64,000 bases of DNA from Mycolicibacterium chubuense (GTDB lineage Bacteria > Actinomycetota > Actinomycetes > Mycobacteriales > Mycobacteriaceae), in NCBI RefSeq assembly GCF_001044255.1, contig NZ_JYNX01000036.1:22338-86337 (forward strand), written 5' to 3'. Shown here piece after piece: positions 8,716-18,025 of the stretch (positions are counted from its first letter, which is position 1; each line of letters opens with the position of its first letter). The notes under the pieces are model-generated. The model was not told where the DNA came from and did no database searches. It saw nothing but the letters and a program-made list of their open reading frames with translations. The position numbers and the translations under genes are program-made.

Positions 8716-9643
8716 CGCTGTCCGGCTCCTCTCCTGCTGTGCGGGCCGCGGCGCACCGGCGGCGGTTACGAAGATTGCTCAACGCGTACAGGCCGGTCCG
8801 GCGCAACTGCATGTCGTAGGAGCGCAACCGGCCGTACAGCACGTCGGCGGTGGTGATGTTCCAGCGTGCGTCCTCGGCCAGCCGGCCGCTGAACCCGAGC
8901 TGCTGACGCAGCTGCGACCGCGCCGAGGTCAACGCCGTCGTCGAGCCGCTGGCGATCCGGAACGCGGCGAGCGTGGTGGGGACGCCGAAGAACTCGCCCC
9001 GGTCGAGCAGCCGCACCCACAGGTCGAGCTCGCTGAGGAACGAGGTGACGGGGTGGAATCCGCCGCAGCGGTCGAAGTCGGTGCGCCGGAACATCGCCGC
9101 GACCGGAGGGCCGATCGGATTGGTGCCGCTGCGGACGATGCGCCGCACCACGTGATCGGCCGACTGCAGCCCGACGATGCCGGGCAGCCCGCGGTCGGGA
9201 CGCATCATCTCGCCGCCGTCGTCGATGAAGTCGGTGCGCGCCGAGACCAGGCTCACCGTCGGCATCGCGTCGAGCACCGCCGCCTGTACGCGCACACAGT
9301 CGGGGGTCAACGTGTCGTCGGCGCATACCACTTTGACGTAGCGGCCCCGGCTGTGGCGCACCGCGATGTTGAAGTTGTCCATCATCGGCACGGTTTCGGC
9401 GTTGCGCAGCACCCGAACCCGCGGATCGTCGACGTCTTCGAGGATCTGCCCGGTGCCGTCAGAGCTGTTGTTGTCGATGACCACGACCTCGAAGTCGCTG
9501 CTGTCCTGGGCCAGGACACTGTCCAGAGTGGCGCGCAGATGGCGGCGCGCCTGATAGGCCGGGATGCAGATGGAGACCGCTGGGCGCGCCGTGCGCTCGC
9601 GAGACGCCGGCGCCGCTGCGGGACGTGAAGTGATCGTGGCCAT
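8690..9643 (-). CDS. GT2 family glycosyltransferase
   Basis: A 317-residue GT2 enzyme starting MATITSRPAA. AVSICIPAYQARRHL at about 22-36 is the start of the GT-A fold, and YVKVVCADD (DD at 109-110) is the donor-binding acidic site, with CADD in place of the usual DDD. The region ELDLWVRLLDRGEF is the later acceptor motif. The ATG follows a G7 run, and this run lies in a short hairpin (see 9648-9664) that could mask or mimic the ribosome-binding site. It overlaps the next GT2 gene by 26 bases. Confidence 0.84.
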   Translation of the reverse strand: MATITSRPAAAPASRERTARPAVSICIPAYQARRHLRATLDSVLAQDSSDFEVVVIDNNSSDGTGQILEDVDDPRVRVLRNAETVPMMDNFNIAVRHSRGRYVKVVCADDTLTPDCVRVQAAVLDAMPTVSLVSARTDFIDDGGEMMRPDRGLPGIVGLQSADHVVRRIVRSGTNPIGPPVAAMFRRTDFDRCGGFHPVTSFLSELDLWVRLLDRGEFFGVPTTLAAFRIASGSTTALTSARSQLRQQLGFSGRLAEDARWNITTADVLYGRLRSYDMQLRRTGLYALSNLRNRRRCAAARTAGEEPDSDAGAPDRS

Positions 9644-9647
9644 GTCG

Positions 9648-9664
9648 TCAACCCCCCCGGTTGA
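9648..9664. repeat. short inverted repeat with C7/G7 tract at a GT2 start
   Basis: TCAACC and GGTTGA form a 6-bp stem around a C-rich loop; on the coding strand the loop is a G run ending five bases before the GT2 ATG at 9643. The G-run serves as the only purine-rich segment near the start, so the hairpin may limit initiation. A homopolymer of seven is also prone to length changes, but it lies outside the reading frame. Confidence 0.4.
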
Positions 9665-9673
9665 TGTCGTCGG

Positions 9674-10495
9674 TTACTTGTCGGCGGCCAGTGCCTGCAC
9701 CACGCGGCCCGAGACTCCGGAGCGGTGATCGCGTAACACGGTGCGCAACACCCGGATTCCGTCGCGCACGGCACGAAGGTTGGACTTGCCGTGGCGGCGT
9801 GGCATCTCCATGCTCGGCACCTCGGCGACTCGAAGGCCGGCCTGCATCGCGCGGACCGTCATCTCCGCCTCGATCTCGAATCCGGTCGCCTGCAGATCCA
9901 TCACCTCGAGGTAGCGGCGGTGGAACGCGCAGAACCCGTAGCACAGGTCGGTCAGGTCGGCGTCGAAGGCGGAGTTGAACACCGCCAGAAGGAACTTGTT
10001 GCCCAACCGGCGGAACGGCGTGATGTCCGAGGACCCGCCGCCGGCGATGAACCGGGAGCCCTTGACGAAGTCGTAGCCGTGGGACAGGAAGTGCAGGAAG
10101 TGCCGGATCTCCTGCGGGGCCATGCTGCCGTCGGCGTCCATCATCACGATGACGTCGCCGGTGGCGGCTTGGAACCCGGCGCGCAGCGCGTCGCCCTTGC
10201 CGGTGCCCTGCTGGGCGACCACCCGGATGTCGGGGCGGTAGCTGCGCGCGGTGATCACGGTGGCGTCCGTCGAGTTGCCGTCCACGAGCACGATCTCGTC
10301 GACGTCGTCGCTGATCTGCTCCAGCACCCAGGCGATGTTGCGCGCTTCATTCCGCACCGGGATGACGAGGCTGACCGTCATCGTCGACGGGCCGGCGGGT
10401 CGGCGGCCGGCGATCGAGGCGTGGCCGCTGCTGAGCAGGCCGGCCCTGCGCGCTGCGGTGGTGTCGTGTCCGTTCTGGGCTACCAGGTCAGTCAC
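9674..10495 (-). CDS. GT2 glycosyltransferase, dolichol-phosphate-mannose-synthase-like
   Basis: A 273-residue GT-A transferase. MTVSLVIPVRNEARNI at about residue 39 and VMMDADGS with the acidic triad D120-A-D122 match the DPM1/polyprenyl-phosphate glycosyltransferase branch, as does the conserved KGSRFIAGGGSSDITPFRRL stretch (see also LCYGFCAFHRR). There are no C-terminal membrane helices. It probably charges a polyprenyl phosphate with a sugar for the glycan made by this operon. The GTG start at 10495 is chosen because GGAG lies seven bases upstream; an ATG at 10381 is possible. It is the first gene of the minus-strand operon. Confidence 0.82.
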   Translation of the reverse strand: MTDLVAQNGHDTTAARRAGLLSSGHASIAGRRPAGPSTMTVSLVIPVRNEARNIAWVLEQISDDVDEIVLVDGNSTDATVITARSYRPDIRVVAQQGTGKGDALRAGFQAATGDVIVMMDADGSMAPQEIRHFLHFLSHGYDFVKGSRFIAGGGSSDITPFRRLGNKFLLAVFNSAFDADLTDLCYGFCAFHRRYLEVMDLQATGFEIEAEMTVRAMQAGLRVAEVPSMEMPRRHGKSNLRAVRDGIRVLRTVLRDHRSGVSGRVVQALAADK

Positions 10496-10868
10496 CGTGT
10501 GGCTCCGTTTCTGTTGGGATCGTGACGCTCCCCGTGGTGTCGATCCGCTCGCCCACACCCCGGATGCCGTTCGCGCGCAAACAGTCGCATATTCGCTGTC
10601 TCTGCGCTTCCGGCTCGCGGGGACGTCACGGCCTGACGTTATCACCGCGCTTCAGGCCTCACGAAGCAAAGAATTGCCGGTCCAGCTAACCGATACCGGC
10701 GGCCCCATCTAGAGACAACCATGAAGAGCTTGAAGCAGCGTGTCAACGCACTTCAGAGCAGCTTTTGCCCCCGCTTTCAGCTAACTGAGCGACGGGAATC
10801 CAGTTGAGTTTTACTCCCGAAGATGCAGAGTTAGCGAACAAAAATGGGCGTCAGGACAGGTGCCGTAA

Positions 10869-10884
10869 TGTGACCAAGGTCACA
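10869..10884. promoter_or_regulatory. perfect CRP/Cmr-type binding site
   Basis: The sequence TGTGACCAAGGTCACA is a perfect palindrome with the TGTGA-N6-TCACA layout of cAMP-receptor-protein sites, including mycobacterial CRP (Rv3676). It lies about 374 bases upstream of the GTG at 10495. Which promoter it serves, and whether it activates or represses, is not visible. Confidence 0.6.
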
Positions 10885-10919
10885 GCCATTGATCACTGGG
10901 CGCGATGGGAACTGTGATC

Positions 10920-10936
10920 GCCTGTTAACAACAGGC
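10920..10936 (-). terminator. possible hairpin terminator downstream of regX3
   Basis: GCCTGTT-AAC-AACAGGC forms a perfect 7-bp stem with a 3-base loop about 55 bases past the regX3 stop. No U-tract follows, so it would be an intrinsic terminator only of the tractless mycobacterial type; it could instead be an operator. Confidence 0.35.
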
Positions 10937-10988
10937 AAACTCTGTGACGAAATGGGGACGATTTCGGCCCCGGCCGAACGGAAGAGTG

Positions 10989-11675
10989 TCAGCCCTCGAG
11001 TTTGTACCCGAGCCCGCGCACCGTGACCAGATGCACCGGGTTGGCGGGGTCGGCTTCGATCTTGCTGCGCAGTCGCTTCACGTGGACGTCGAGCGTCTTG
11101 GTGTCCCCGACGTAGTCGGCGCCCCACACCCGGTCGATCAGCTGGCCGCGGGTCAGTACCCGCCCACTGTTGCGCATCAGGTACTCGAGCAGATCGAACT
11201 CCTTGAGCGGCAGGGTGATCGGGCTGCCGTTCACGCTCACGACGTGACGCTCCACGTCCATGCGGACCGGGCCGGCCTCGAGCACGCCGTCGGCGATGCC
11301 CTGATCGTCGGCGTCGGCCCCGCGCCGCAGCACCGCCCGGATGCGCGCGATCAGCTCCCGTGCCGAATAGGGCTTGGTGACATAGTCGTCGGCGCCGAGC
11401 TCCAGGCCGACCACCTTGTCGATCTCACTGTCGCGCGCGGTCACCATGATCACCGGCACGCTCGAGCGGGCCCGCAGCTGCTTGCAGACATCGGTGCCGC
11501 TCATCCCGGGCAGCATGAGGTCCAGCAGCACGATGTCGGCGCCCGCACGCTCGAACTCGGCCAGGGCCGACGGGCCGTCGGCCACCACCGTGGCCTCGAA
11601 GCCCTCCTTGCGCAGGAGGAAGGCCAGGGGATCGGCCAAGGACTCCTCGTCCTCCACGATCAGCACACTGGTCAT
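10989..11675 (-). CDS. regX3: two-component response regulator RegX3
   Basis: A 228-residue OmpR/PhoB-family regulator. The receiver domain begins MTSVLIVEDEES, with phospho-acceptor D52 in VLLDLMLPG and KPYSARELIARI after the switch lysine. The C-terminal winged helix contains LTRGQLIDRVWG and HVKRLRSKIE. It lies seven bases after senX3, as expected for the SenX3-RegX3 phosphate-responsive system that controls phosphate uptake and virulence-linked genes in mycobacteria. Length and sequence match the M. tuberculosis orthologue closely. Unlike M. tuberculosis, no tandem repeat separates the two genes. Confidence 0.97.
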   Translation of the reverse strand: MTSVLIVEDEESLADPLAFLLRKEGFEATVVADGPSALAEFERAGADIVLLDLMLPGMSGTDVCKQLRARSSVPVIMVTARDSEIDKVVGLELGADDYVTKPYSARELIARIRAVLRRGADADDQGIADGVLEAGPVRMDVERHVVSVNGSPITLPLKEFDLLEYLMRNSGRVLTRGQLIDRVWGADYVGDTKTLDVHVKRLRSKIEADPANPVHLVTVRGLGYKLEG

Positions 11676-11682
11676 CGCTGTC

Positions 11683-12867
11683 CTAGTCCTCTCGGTCGTC
11701 GTGCTCGTTCGGGTCGTCCTCGCGCAGATACGCGGGAATCGACAGGGTGAAGGTGGAGCCCGTGCCCGGCTGACTCCACAGCCGGATCGAGCCGTTGTGG
11801 TTGGCGGCGACGTGCTTGACGATCGCCAGCCCGAGTCCGGTGCCGCCGGTGGCCCGGGACCGTGCCTTGTCGACGCGGAAGAAGCGCTCGAAGACACGCT
11901 CCTGATCGACGGGGGCGATGCCGATACCGCGGTCGGTCACCGCGATCTCGATGTTGTCACCACGTCGCCGTCGGCTGATCGACACCGGGGATCCATTGGG
12001 AGAGTAAGCAATTGCGTTGGACACCAGGTTCGCCAGCGCGGTCACCAGCAGTGTCTCGTCACCGAGCACCCGGAAGCCCGTCGGCGCGTCGGTGGTGATC
12101 TCGATGTCGGCGTTGTCGGCGGCCACCTTGTGGCGCGACAGCGCCTCGGCCACCACGGTGTCCACGTCGACCGCACCGAGGTCGGGCAGCCGCTCGGCGC
12201 CCTGCAGCCGGGACAGCTCGATCAGCTCGCCCACCATGTCGGCCAGCCGGTGCGACTCGGTGACCATCTTCTCGGCGAAGTGGCGCACCGTCTCCGGGTC
12301 GTCGGACGAGGCGAGCACCGCCTCGGCCAGCACGCCCATCGCACCCACCGGCGTCTTGAGTTCGTGGCTGACGTTGGCGACGAAGTCCCGCCGGGTCGCC
12401 TCCATGCGCGCGTGTTCGGACTGGTCGTCGACGTAGACCACCGCGAACCGCCGGTCGTCCTCGGTGAGCAGCCGCACGTGGCCGCGCACCGAAAGCCCGG
12501 AGCGCCCCGGATGATCCCGCTTGCGCGGCACCAGTTCGAATTCGATGTCCTGCCCGCTGGTCAGCGTCCGCTGCGCGGCCTGCCACGCGCGGTCGTCGAG
12601 CAACCGGTCGCGCACCAGTCCGAGTTCGGTGGCCCGGGTGTTGGTGTAGACCACGTCACGATGGGTGTCGACGACCACGATCCCGACCGGGGACTGCGCG
12701 ACCGCGTGGCCGAGCATCTGGGAGACGGTGATGCCGTTCTGCTCCACCATCCGGCGCTGACGGCGCTCGCGCAGCCGCGGAGCTGCCCTCACGCCGACCA
12801 CCACACCGGCCGACAACGCGAGCAGTGCCACGATCGCCGCGAGCAGCAGCGCCGATACGACACTCAC
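11683..12867 (-). CDS. senX3: sensor histidine kinase SenX3
   Basis: A 394-residue kinase. An N-terminal hydrophobic segment at about 5-28 is followed by a PAS-like region ([18 protein letters not shown]), then the HisKA box [15 protein letters not shown] with H168, and HATPase motifs including [11 protein letters not shown] and [16 protein letters not shown]. There is no large extracytoplasmic domain, as is usual for SenX3. It phosphorylates RegX3 under phosphate limitation. The GTG start at 12867 gives the membrane segment immediately. GTTC repeats of Pho-box type lie upstream at 12949-12988, which fits autoregulation. Confidence 0.97.
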   Translation of the reverse strand: MSVVSALLLAAIVALLALSAGVVVGVRAAPRLRERRQRRMVEQNGITVSQMLGHAVAQSPVGIVVVDTHRDVVYTNTRATELGLVRDRLLDDRAWQAAQRTLTSGQDIEFELVPRKRDHPGRSGLSVRGHVRLLTEDDRRFAVVYVDDQSEHARMEATRRDFVANVSHELKTPVGAMGVLAEAVLASSDDPETVRHFAEKMVTESHRLADMVGELIELSRLQGAERLPDLGAVDVDTVVAEALSRHKVAADNADIEITTDAPTGFRVLGDETLLVTALANLVSNAIAYSPNGSPVSISRRRRGDNIEIAVTDRGIGIAPVDQERVFERFFRVDKARSRATGGTGLGLAIVKHVAANHNGSIRLWSQPGTGSTFTLSIPAYLREDDPNEHDDRED

Positions 12868-12948
12868 GCGAAAATCGTACGCACTCGGTGAACGTCATCC
12901 CAGCAGCGTGCGGCCAAAACGGGACACGTCACAGACGCAAAGACGGAA

Positions 12949-12988
12949 GTTCGGTTCCGCGTTCTGCGCTGTTCACCCACTGTTCGCC
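12949..12988. promoter_or_regulatory. tandem GTTC repeats (Pho/RegX3-box-like) upstream of senX3
   Basis: GTTC occurs at 12949, 12954, 12961, 12971 and 12982. The last three are spaced 10 and 11 bases apart, and GTTCACC-CACT-GTTCGCC (12971-12988) is a direct repeat with an 11-base period, the layout of PhoP/RegX3 boxes. It lies about 100 bases before the senX3 start. Confidence 0.5.
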
Positions 12989-13006
12989 GGGCGGGGATGC
13001 GGACCC

Positions 13007-13759
13007 CTACTTGGCGCCCTGGGCGGCCACCGCGGCCGCACCCGCCGCCGCGGCCTCGGGGTCCAGATAGGTGCCGCCGACGACCGTGGGCTTCAGGTCG
13101 CCGTCGAGGTCGTAGCGCAGCGGGATACCCGTCGGGATGTTCAGCCCGACCACGTCGTCATCGGACATCCCGTCGAGGTACTTGACCAGCGCACGCAGCG
13201 AATTGCCGTGCGCGGCGATCATCACCGTCTTGCCGGCACGCAGGTCGGGCACGATCACGTCGGTGAAGTACGGCACGAACCGTTCGACGACGTCCTTGAG
13301 GCATTCGGTCAGCGGCGCGCCGCCCGGGATGTCGGCGTAGCGCGGGTCGGTGTCCTGGCTGAACTCGCTGCCCGGCTCGATCGGCGGCGGCGGGGTGTCG
13401 TAGCTGCGCCGCCACGCCATGAACTGCTCGTCGCCGTACTTGGCCTTCGTCTCGGCCTTGTCCAGCCCCTGCAGCGCGCCGTAGTGACGCTCGTTGAGAC
13501 GCCAGTCGCGGTGCACCGGGATCCAGTGCCGGTCGGCCTTGTCCAGCGCGATGTTGGCGGTGGTGATGGCGCGGCGCAGCAGCGAGGTGTACAGCACGTC
13601 GGGGAGCCGGTCGAGCTCTTTGATCATCTCGCCGGCCCGCGCGGCCTCAGCCCGGCCCTTCTCGGTCAGATCGACGTCGACCCATCCGGTGAACAGGTTC
13701 AGCGCGTTCCATTCGCTCTCGCCGTGGCGGACGAGGATCAGCGTCGCGGTATCTGCCAT
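13007..13759 (-). CDS. gpm1: 2,3-bisphosphoglycerate-dependent phosphoglycerate mutase
   Basis: A 250-residue glycolytic enzyme interconverting 3- and 2-phosphoglycerate. [12 protein letters not shown] carries the catalytic R11-H12-G13 signature; [19 protein letters not shown] and [12 protein letters not shown] (second catalytic histidine) follow. A C-terminal Ala-rich tail ends the protein. It sits just upstream of senX3 on the same strand, as in M. tuberculosis (Rv0489). Confidence 0.97.
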   Translation of the reverse strand: MADTATLILVRHGESEWNALNLFTGWVDVDLTEKGRAEAARAGEMIKELDRLPDVLYTSLLRRAITTANIALDKADRHWIPVHRDWRLNERHYGALQGLDKAETKAKYGDEQFMAWRRSYDTPPPPIEPGSEFSQDTDPRYADIPGGAPLTECLKDVVERFVPYFTDVIVPDLRAGKTVMIAAHGNSLRALVKYLDGMSDDDVVGLNIPTGIPLRYDLDGDLKPTVVGGTYLDPEAAAAGAAAVAAQGAK

Positions 13760-13777
13760 GGGCCGATCCTCTCACGG

Positions 13778-14299
13778 TCAGTTCTTGTCGTGGTCCTCGA
13801 TCAGATGCTCGAAAGCCTTCAGATTCTTGAGCGACTCACCCCGCGAGACCCGCCACTCCCACTCCTTCTGGATCGAGGTGCGGAACCCCAACTCCAGCAA
13901 GGTGTTGAAGTCGTTGTCGACGGCCTCGAGCACCTGGCCCAGCACCCGGTCGATCTCGTCGGGGCTCACCGACGACAGCGACATCCGGCCGACGAGGTAG
14001 ATGTCCCCGACGTTGTCGAGCGTGTAGGCGACGCCGTAGAGCCTGCGGTTGCGTTTGAGCAGGAACTTGTAGACGCCCTCGAAGTTCTCGTCGGGTTTGC
14101 GGCAGACGAACGCCTCGATGCGGACCGAGTGCTCGCCGACGGTGAGGATCGTGTTGGTGGTGAGCCGCCGCTCGCCGGGGAGCGCGACCACCAGCCCCGG
14201 CAGGCCGCCTGCGGCGCCCTTGTGGCGGGTGAACGGCAGATCGTGTTCGGCCAGCGTGCTCTCGATGACGGCCTGCACGTCCTCTGTGCGATCGGTCAT
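13778..14299 (-). CDS. YbjN-domain protein (Rv0487-like)
   Basis: A 173-residue cytoplasmic protein with the type III secretion chaperone-like YbjN fold, judged from the family-like segments [19 protein letters not shown] and [20 protein letters not shown]. YbjN proteins are linked to stress and surface phenotypes, but no enzyme activity is known. The ATG overlaps the mshA stop (ATGA), so it is probably translated with mshA. The position between mshA and gpm1 matches M. tuberculosis Rv0487. Confidence 0.85.
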   Translation of the reverse strand: MTDRTEDVQAVIESTLAEHDLPFTRHKGAAGGLPGLVVALPGERRLTTNTILTVGEHSVRIEAFVCRKPDENFEGVYKFLLKRNRRLYGVAYTLDNVGDIYLVGRMSLSSVSPDEIDRVLGQVLEAVDNDFNTLLELGFRTSIQKEWEWRVSRGESLKNLKAFEHLIEDHDKN

Positions 14300-15651
14300 G
14301 CCCGTACTCCCCTGCGCATCGAGAATCGGCGCCCGCCGCGGCGGGCCGTGGGCTGGCGCTGATGGCGGCCGCGGTGATCGGCGATCGCCCGGCCGTAGCT
14401 GTCCAACAGCATGTCGACGGTGTGCCCCCAGGAGAACGACGCGGCGTGCTCGATGGCGGCGCGGCTCATCGTGGCCGGCCCGGCGGCCAGGACGTCGGCC
14501 AGGGTGCGGGCCCAGTCCGCGGGGTCGTGGCCGTCGACCAGCGCCCCGGTGACCCCGTCGCGCACGGCGACCGGCAGCCCGCCCACCGCGGCCGCGACCA
14601 CCGGCGTCCCGCAGGCCTGCGCCTCGACCGCGACCAACCCGAAGGACTCCGAATAGCTGGGCACCGCGACGATGTCCGCGGCGCGGTAGACGGCCACCAG
14701 TTCGTCGCGTGACTGCGGCGGCAGGAATGTCACCCGGTCGGTGATGCCCAGCTCGGCGGCCAGGTCGACCAGACCGTCGGGGGTGGCCAGGCCCGACCCC
14801 GAGGGACCACCGGCGATCAGCAGCTGCACCTCGGGCAGCCGGGCGACCGCCCGCAACAGCACGTCGGGCGCCTTCAGCGGCTGGATGCGACCGACGAACG
14901 CGACGACCGGCACCTGCGGATCGAGGCGCAGCGCCGCGCGGGCGGCACCCTGGTCGCCGGGGGTGAACGTGCCCAGGTCGACGCCCGGGTACACCACGTC
15001 GATCCGCGCGGGATCAGCCTGATGCAGCGAAACCAGTTGCGCCGCTTCGTGTTCGGTGTTCACGATGAGCCGGTCGGCTTCGTCGACCACCTGCTGCTCA
15101 CCGATGGCGCGCATCGGCGGCTCCGGGGAGTCGCCGTCGGCCAGCGCGGCGTTCTTGACCGCGGCCAGCGTGTGCGCGGTGTGCACCAGCGGCACCGCCC
15201 ACCGGTCGGCGGCCAGCCAGCCGACCTGACCGGACAGCCAGTAGTGCGAGTGCACGATGTCGTAGTAGCCGGGTTCGTGGGTGGCCTCGGCGCGCAGCAC
15301 GCCGGCGGTGAACGCGCACAGCTGGGTGGGCAGATCGTTCTTGTCCAGGCCCTCGAACGGGCCTGCGACCACGTTGCGCACCAGCACCCCGGGCGCCACC
15401 CGCACCACCGCCGGATCCGTCGACGACGTCGCCCTGGTGAAGATCTCCACCTCCACGCCACGCTGCGCCAGCTCCAGGGCCGTCTGCAGCACGTAGACGT
15501 TCATCCCACCCGCGTCGCCGGTGCCCGGCTGGGCCAACGGGGAGGTGTGCACGGACAGCACCGCCACCCGGCGCGGCACGGGCAGAGGGTCGGTCGCTGG
15601 ACGCACACCGTCATGTCTACACGCCCCGCGTGGGTCGACCTGCTCAGGCAC
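14296..15651 (-). CDS. mshA: D-inositol-3-phosphate glycosyltransferase MshA
   Basis: A 451-residue GT4 (GT-B fold) enzyme making the first intermediate of mycothiol, from UDP-GlcNAc and inositol-3-phosphate. Diagnostic segments are [19 protein letters not shown] in the N-terminal loop, [30 protein letters not shown], and the E-x7-E region [17 protein letters not shown]. The GTG at 15651 overlaps the end of the ROK gene by 8 bases; a GTG at 15606 would give a shorter protein. Genes before and after match the M. tuberculosis locus. Confidence 0.96.
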   Translation of the reverse strand: MPEQVDPRGACRHDGVRPATDPLPVPRRVAVLSVHTSPLAQPGTGDAGGMNVYVLQTALELAQRGVEVEIFTRATSSTDPAVVRVAPGVLVRNVVAGPFEGLDKNDLPTQLCAFTAGVLRAEATHEPGYYDIVHSHYWLSGQVGWLAADRWAVPLVHTAHTLAAVKNAALADGDSPEPPMRAIGEQQVVDEADRLIVNTEHEAAQLVSLHQADPARIDVVYPGVDLGTFTPGDQGAARAALRLDPQVPVVAFVGRIQPLKAPDVLLRAVARLPEVQLLIAGGPSGSGLATPDGLVDLAAELGITDRVTFLPPQSRDELVAVYRAADIVAVPSYSESFGLVAVEAQACGTPVVAAAVGGLPVAVRDGVTGALVDGHDPADWARTLADVLAAGPATMSRAAIEHAASFSWGHTVDMLLDSYGRAIADHRGRHQRQPTARRGGRRFSMRRGVRA

Positions 15652-16939
15652 TCACCTCGGGCCGGCGGGACTGCGCCCGGCGCATCGCGCCGATCGGGTC
15701 GGCGTAGAGGCCGCCCAGCGACACGATGCCCGCGCCGGCCTCCTGCACCCTGTTGCCGAACGCCGTCACCCGGATGTCGCGATGCGGCAGCACCGAACGC
15801 GCGGCGAAGGCCGACTCGACGGTGCTCATGCCCTCCGGATACTCGGTGAAGGCCTGACCACCGACCACCAGATCGTCGGGGTTGAGCATGTCGCGCAGCA
15901 ACGCGACGGCCTCGCCGAGCACGCGGGCGCGTTCGGCGACCAGCGCCGCGGCCTGCTCGTTGCCCTGCCGCGCCGCGCGCAGCACGGCGGTGACGGTCGA
16001 CGCCGGGCCGTCGGCCGGGATGATGCGGGCCTTGCGCGCGGCGACCAGCACCGCCTCGTCGCTGACCGTGGACTCCAGCTCACCGCTGCCGCCCAGCAGC
16101 TCCGACCGGGCCGGCAGCGCGGCGATGGTGCCGGGGCCACTGGCCGGGGAGTGCACCTGCCCGCCGATGGCCAGCGCGTAGCCGACCGTCTCGCGGGCGT
16201 ACACGTACAGGCTGGTCGAGGTGCGACCCGGGGGCCGGCGGACTCCGAGCAGCAGCTCGGCGCCGGCCATCGCGTCGACGTGCGAGGCGATCGACACGGG
16301 CAGGCCGAGCGATTCGGCGAGCACCGGGCCGACGGGCGCGTCCGACCAGCCCAGCCGCGGATGGTCCAGGTAGCCGGTGGTGCTGTCCACGACGCCACCC
16401 GCGGCCACCCCGACCCACAGCGGGCGGCGGCGGTGCCAGCGGCTCAGGTAGCGGCGGGCGCTGGCGGCGATGGCATCCAGGGCCCCGGCCTGGACGCCGC
16501 GCGGCGTCGGCGTCTCGACGACGTCGAGGGTCCGGCCGAGTAGGTCGGTGGCGACGATGCTGGTGGTGCGGGCGCCGATGTGCACGCCCAGGGTGAGGAA
16601 GGGCTCGTGGTTGACCTCGACCGGCACGCGGGGGCGGCCGATGGCGCCGGAGACCGCGAGGTCGGCGCGCTCCCGCAGCAGTCCGGCGTCGAGCAGCGCG
16701 GTGACCTGGCGGTTGACCGTGGCGATCGACAGGCCGGTGACCTGCGCGATGACGTCACGGGCGATGGGGCCGCGCTGTCGGGCCGCGGCGAACACCGACG
16801 CCGCGGCGGCCTCAGGGACGCGCAGCGCGGGAGCCACGATGTGGTGCAGCAGTGCCTGCGGGTAACGGCCGCTGCCTGCGGTGGCTGCGGTGCGCTTGGC
16901 CTGGGCGGCGTGTGAGCGGGCGGCGAGAGAGCTGGTCAT
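15644..16939 (-). CDS. ROK-family transcriptional regulator (Rv0485-like)
   Basis: A 431-residue protein with an N-terminal winged helix at about 58-115 ([20 protein letters not shown], then [14 protein letters not shown]) and a C-terminal ROK sugar-kinase-like fold ([36 protein letters not shown]). The usual zinc-binding CxCGxxGC motif is absent: AGAELLLGV follows HVDAMA directly, and no cysteine cluster is seen. So it is a regulator rather than a kinase. M. tuberculosis Rv0485 in the same position controls PE/PPE genes. It is divergent from the SDR gene across a 191-base gap and overlaps mshA. Confidence 0.85.
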   Translation of the reverse strand: MTSSLAARSHAAQAKRTAATAGSGRYPQALLHHIVAPALRVPEAAAASVFAAARQRGPIARDVIAQVTGLSIATVNRQVTALLDAGLLRERADLAVSGAIGRPRVPVEVNHEPFLTLGVHIGARTTSIVATDLLGRTLDVVETPTPRGVQAGALDAIAASARRYLSRWHRRRPLWVGVAAGGVVDSTTGYLDHPRLGWSDAPVGPVLAESLGLPVSIASHVDAMAGAELLLGVRRPPGRTSTSLYVYARETVGYALAIGGQVHSPASGPGTIAALPARSELLGGSGELESTVSDEAVLVAARKARIIPADGPASTVTAVLRAARQGNEQAAALVAERARVLGEAVALLRDMLNPDDLVVGGQAFTEYPEGMSTVESAFAARSVLPHRDIRVTAFGNRVQEAGAGIVSLGGLYADPIGAMRRAQSRRPEVSA

Positions 16940-17117
16940 GGAATCGTCCTCGAGTCGGTCGGTCGGTGGGGCGGGGCCACACCTGGCGACTCAGCGGGAC
17001 GGGATCTCGTCCGGGCGCAGTCAGGCGCGGCGGGGTGCGCAACAACAACACGCACGCCGCGCGGCAGCCTCAGCCGCCTGACCGGTTCGGATCACGGGGT
17101 CAATTTAACACGAGCGC

Positions 17118-17123
17118 TAGGGT
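17118..17123 (+). promoter_or_regulatory. -10 box of a likely leaderless transcript for the SDR gene
   Basis: TAGGGT fits the mycobacterial TANNNT -10 pattern and ends seven bases before the ATG at 17131, which would place the transcript start at or next to the start codon. No ribosome-binding site precedes the ATG. The remainder of the gap back to 16940 holds no recognised site. Confidence 0.4.
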
Positions 17124-17130
17124 TGCGTGC

Positions 17131-17889
17131 ATGACGACGCCATCTGATGCCCGCCGAGTCGCCGTGGTCACCGGAGCCAGCGCCGGGATCGGCGAAGCCA
17201 CCGCGAGAACGCTTGCCGCACAAGGCTTTCACGTGATCTGCGTGGCTCGCCGCGAGGAGCCCATCCAAGCGCTGGCCGCCGAGATCGACGGCACCGCGAT
17301 TGTGGCGGACGTCACTGATCCCGAGGCCGTCGCGGCGATGGCCGGCCGGCTGGACCGGGTGGACGTGCTGGTCAACAACGCCGGAGGGGCGCGCGGGCTG
17401 GAGTCGGTGGCCGACGCCGACGTCGACCACTGGCGCTGGATGTGGGAGTCGAACGTGATGGGCACCCTGCACGTCACCCGCGCGCTGCTGGGCAAGCTGA
17501 TCGCCTCCGGCGACGGGCTGATCGTCACCGTCACCTCGATCGCGGCCGTCGAGATCTACGACAACGGCGCCGGCTACACCACGGCCAAGCACGCCCAGGG
17601 CGTCCTGCACCGCACGCTGCGCAGCGAACTGCTCGGAAAACCGGTGCGGCTCACCGAAATCGCGCCCGGCATGGTCAAGACGGACTTCTCCCTGAACCGC
17701 TTCGAGGGCGACACCGACCGTGCCGAGAAGGTCTATCAGGGCGTGACGCCGCTGGTGGCCGAAGACATCGCCGAGGTGATCGGCTTCGTCGCGAGCCGGC
17801 CGTCGCACGTCGATCTGGACCTCATCGTGGTGCGCCCCCGGGACCAGGTCAGCGGCGCCAGCGGGTCACGCTTCAACCGCCAGTCCTGA
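17131..17889 (+). CDS. short-chain dehydrogenase/reductase (Rv0484c-like)
   Basis: A 252-residue classical SDR. VAVVTGASAGIGEATAR is the nucleotide-binding G-x3-G-x-G loop, NNAGG the structural motif, and VTSIAAVEIYDNGAGYTTAK supplies the catalytic Ser and the Y-x3-K pair. Family members reduce or oxidise a carbonyl/alcohol with NAD(P)H; the NADP-type substrate is not predictable here. Position opposite the ROK regulator and next to the L,D-transpeptidase gene matches M. tuberculosis Rv0484c. Confidence 0.9.
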   Translation: MTTPSDARRVAVVTGASAGIGEATARTLAAQGFHVICVARREEPIQALAAEIDGTAIVADVTDPEAVAAMAGRLDRVDVLVNNAGGARGLESVADADVDHWRWMWESNVMGTLHVTRALLGKLIASGDGLIVTVTSIAAVEIYDNGAGYTTAKHAQGVLHRTLRSELLGKPVRLTEIAPGMVKTDFSLNRFEGDTDRAEKVYQGVTPLVAEDIAEVIGFVASRPSHVDLDLIVVRPRDQVSGASGSRFNRQS

Positions 17890-18025
17890 CACGTCGAGGT
17901 CGCGGGCTCTCAGCAAGCATTCAGCGAATTCACCGTCAATTTCTTGGGATACACCCCAGGGAATTCTTCGCCGGCGACGAGAGGGTGGGAGTCACTTCAC
18001 CACCCGACAGACGGCGAGGACTGCC

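Larger units (their letters stand above)
10496..10988. promoter_or_regulatory. 493-base intergenic leader of the glycan operon
   Basis: A comparatively AT-rich gap between the regX3 stop and the first glycosyltransferase gene, both on the minus strand. It holds a perfect CRP-type palindrome (10869-10884), a GATCAC/GTGATC inverted repeat with arms at 10891-10896 and 10914-10919, a 7-bp hairpin (10920-10936) and the 8-mer CAGCTAAC twice (near 10683 and 10781). No convincing gene was found: one 28-codon frame on the plus strand at 10721 has no ribosome-binding site. I read the region as the regX3 3' end plus the promoter and long leader of the operon. Confidence 0.6.

Noticed and set aside
10721-10807. 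28-codon frame MKSLKQRVNALQ... on the plus strand in the long leader
   Set aside because: No ribosome site, no promoter pattern and no recognisable family; it probably occurs by chance in AT-richer DNA.
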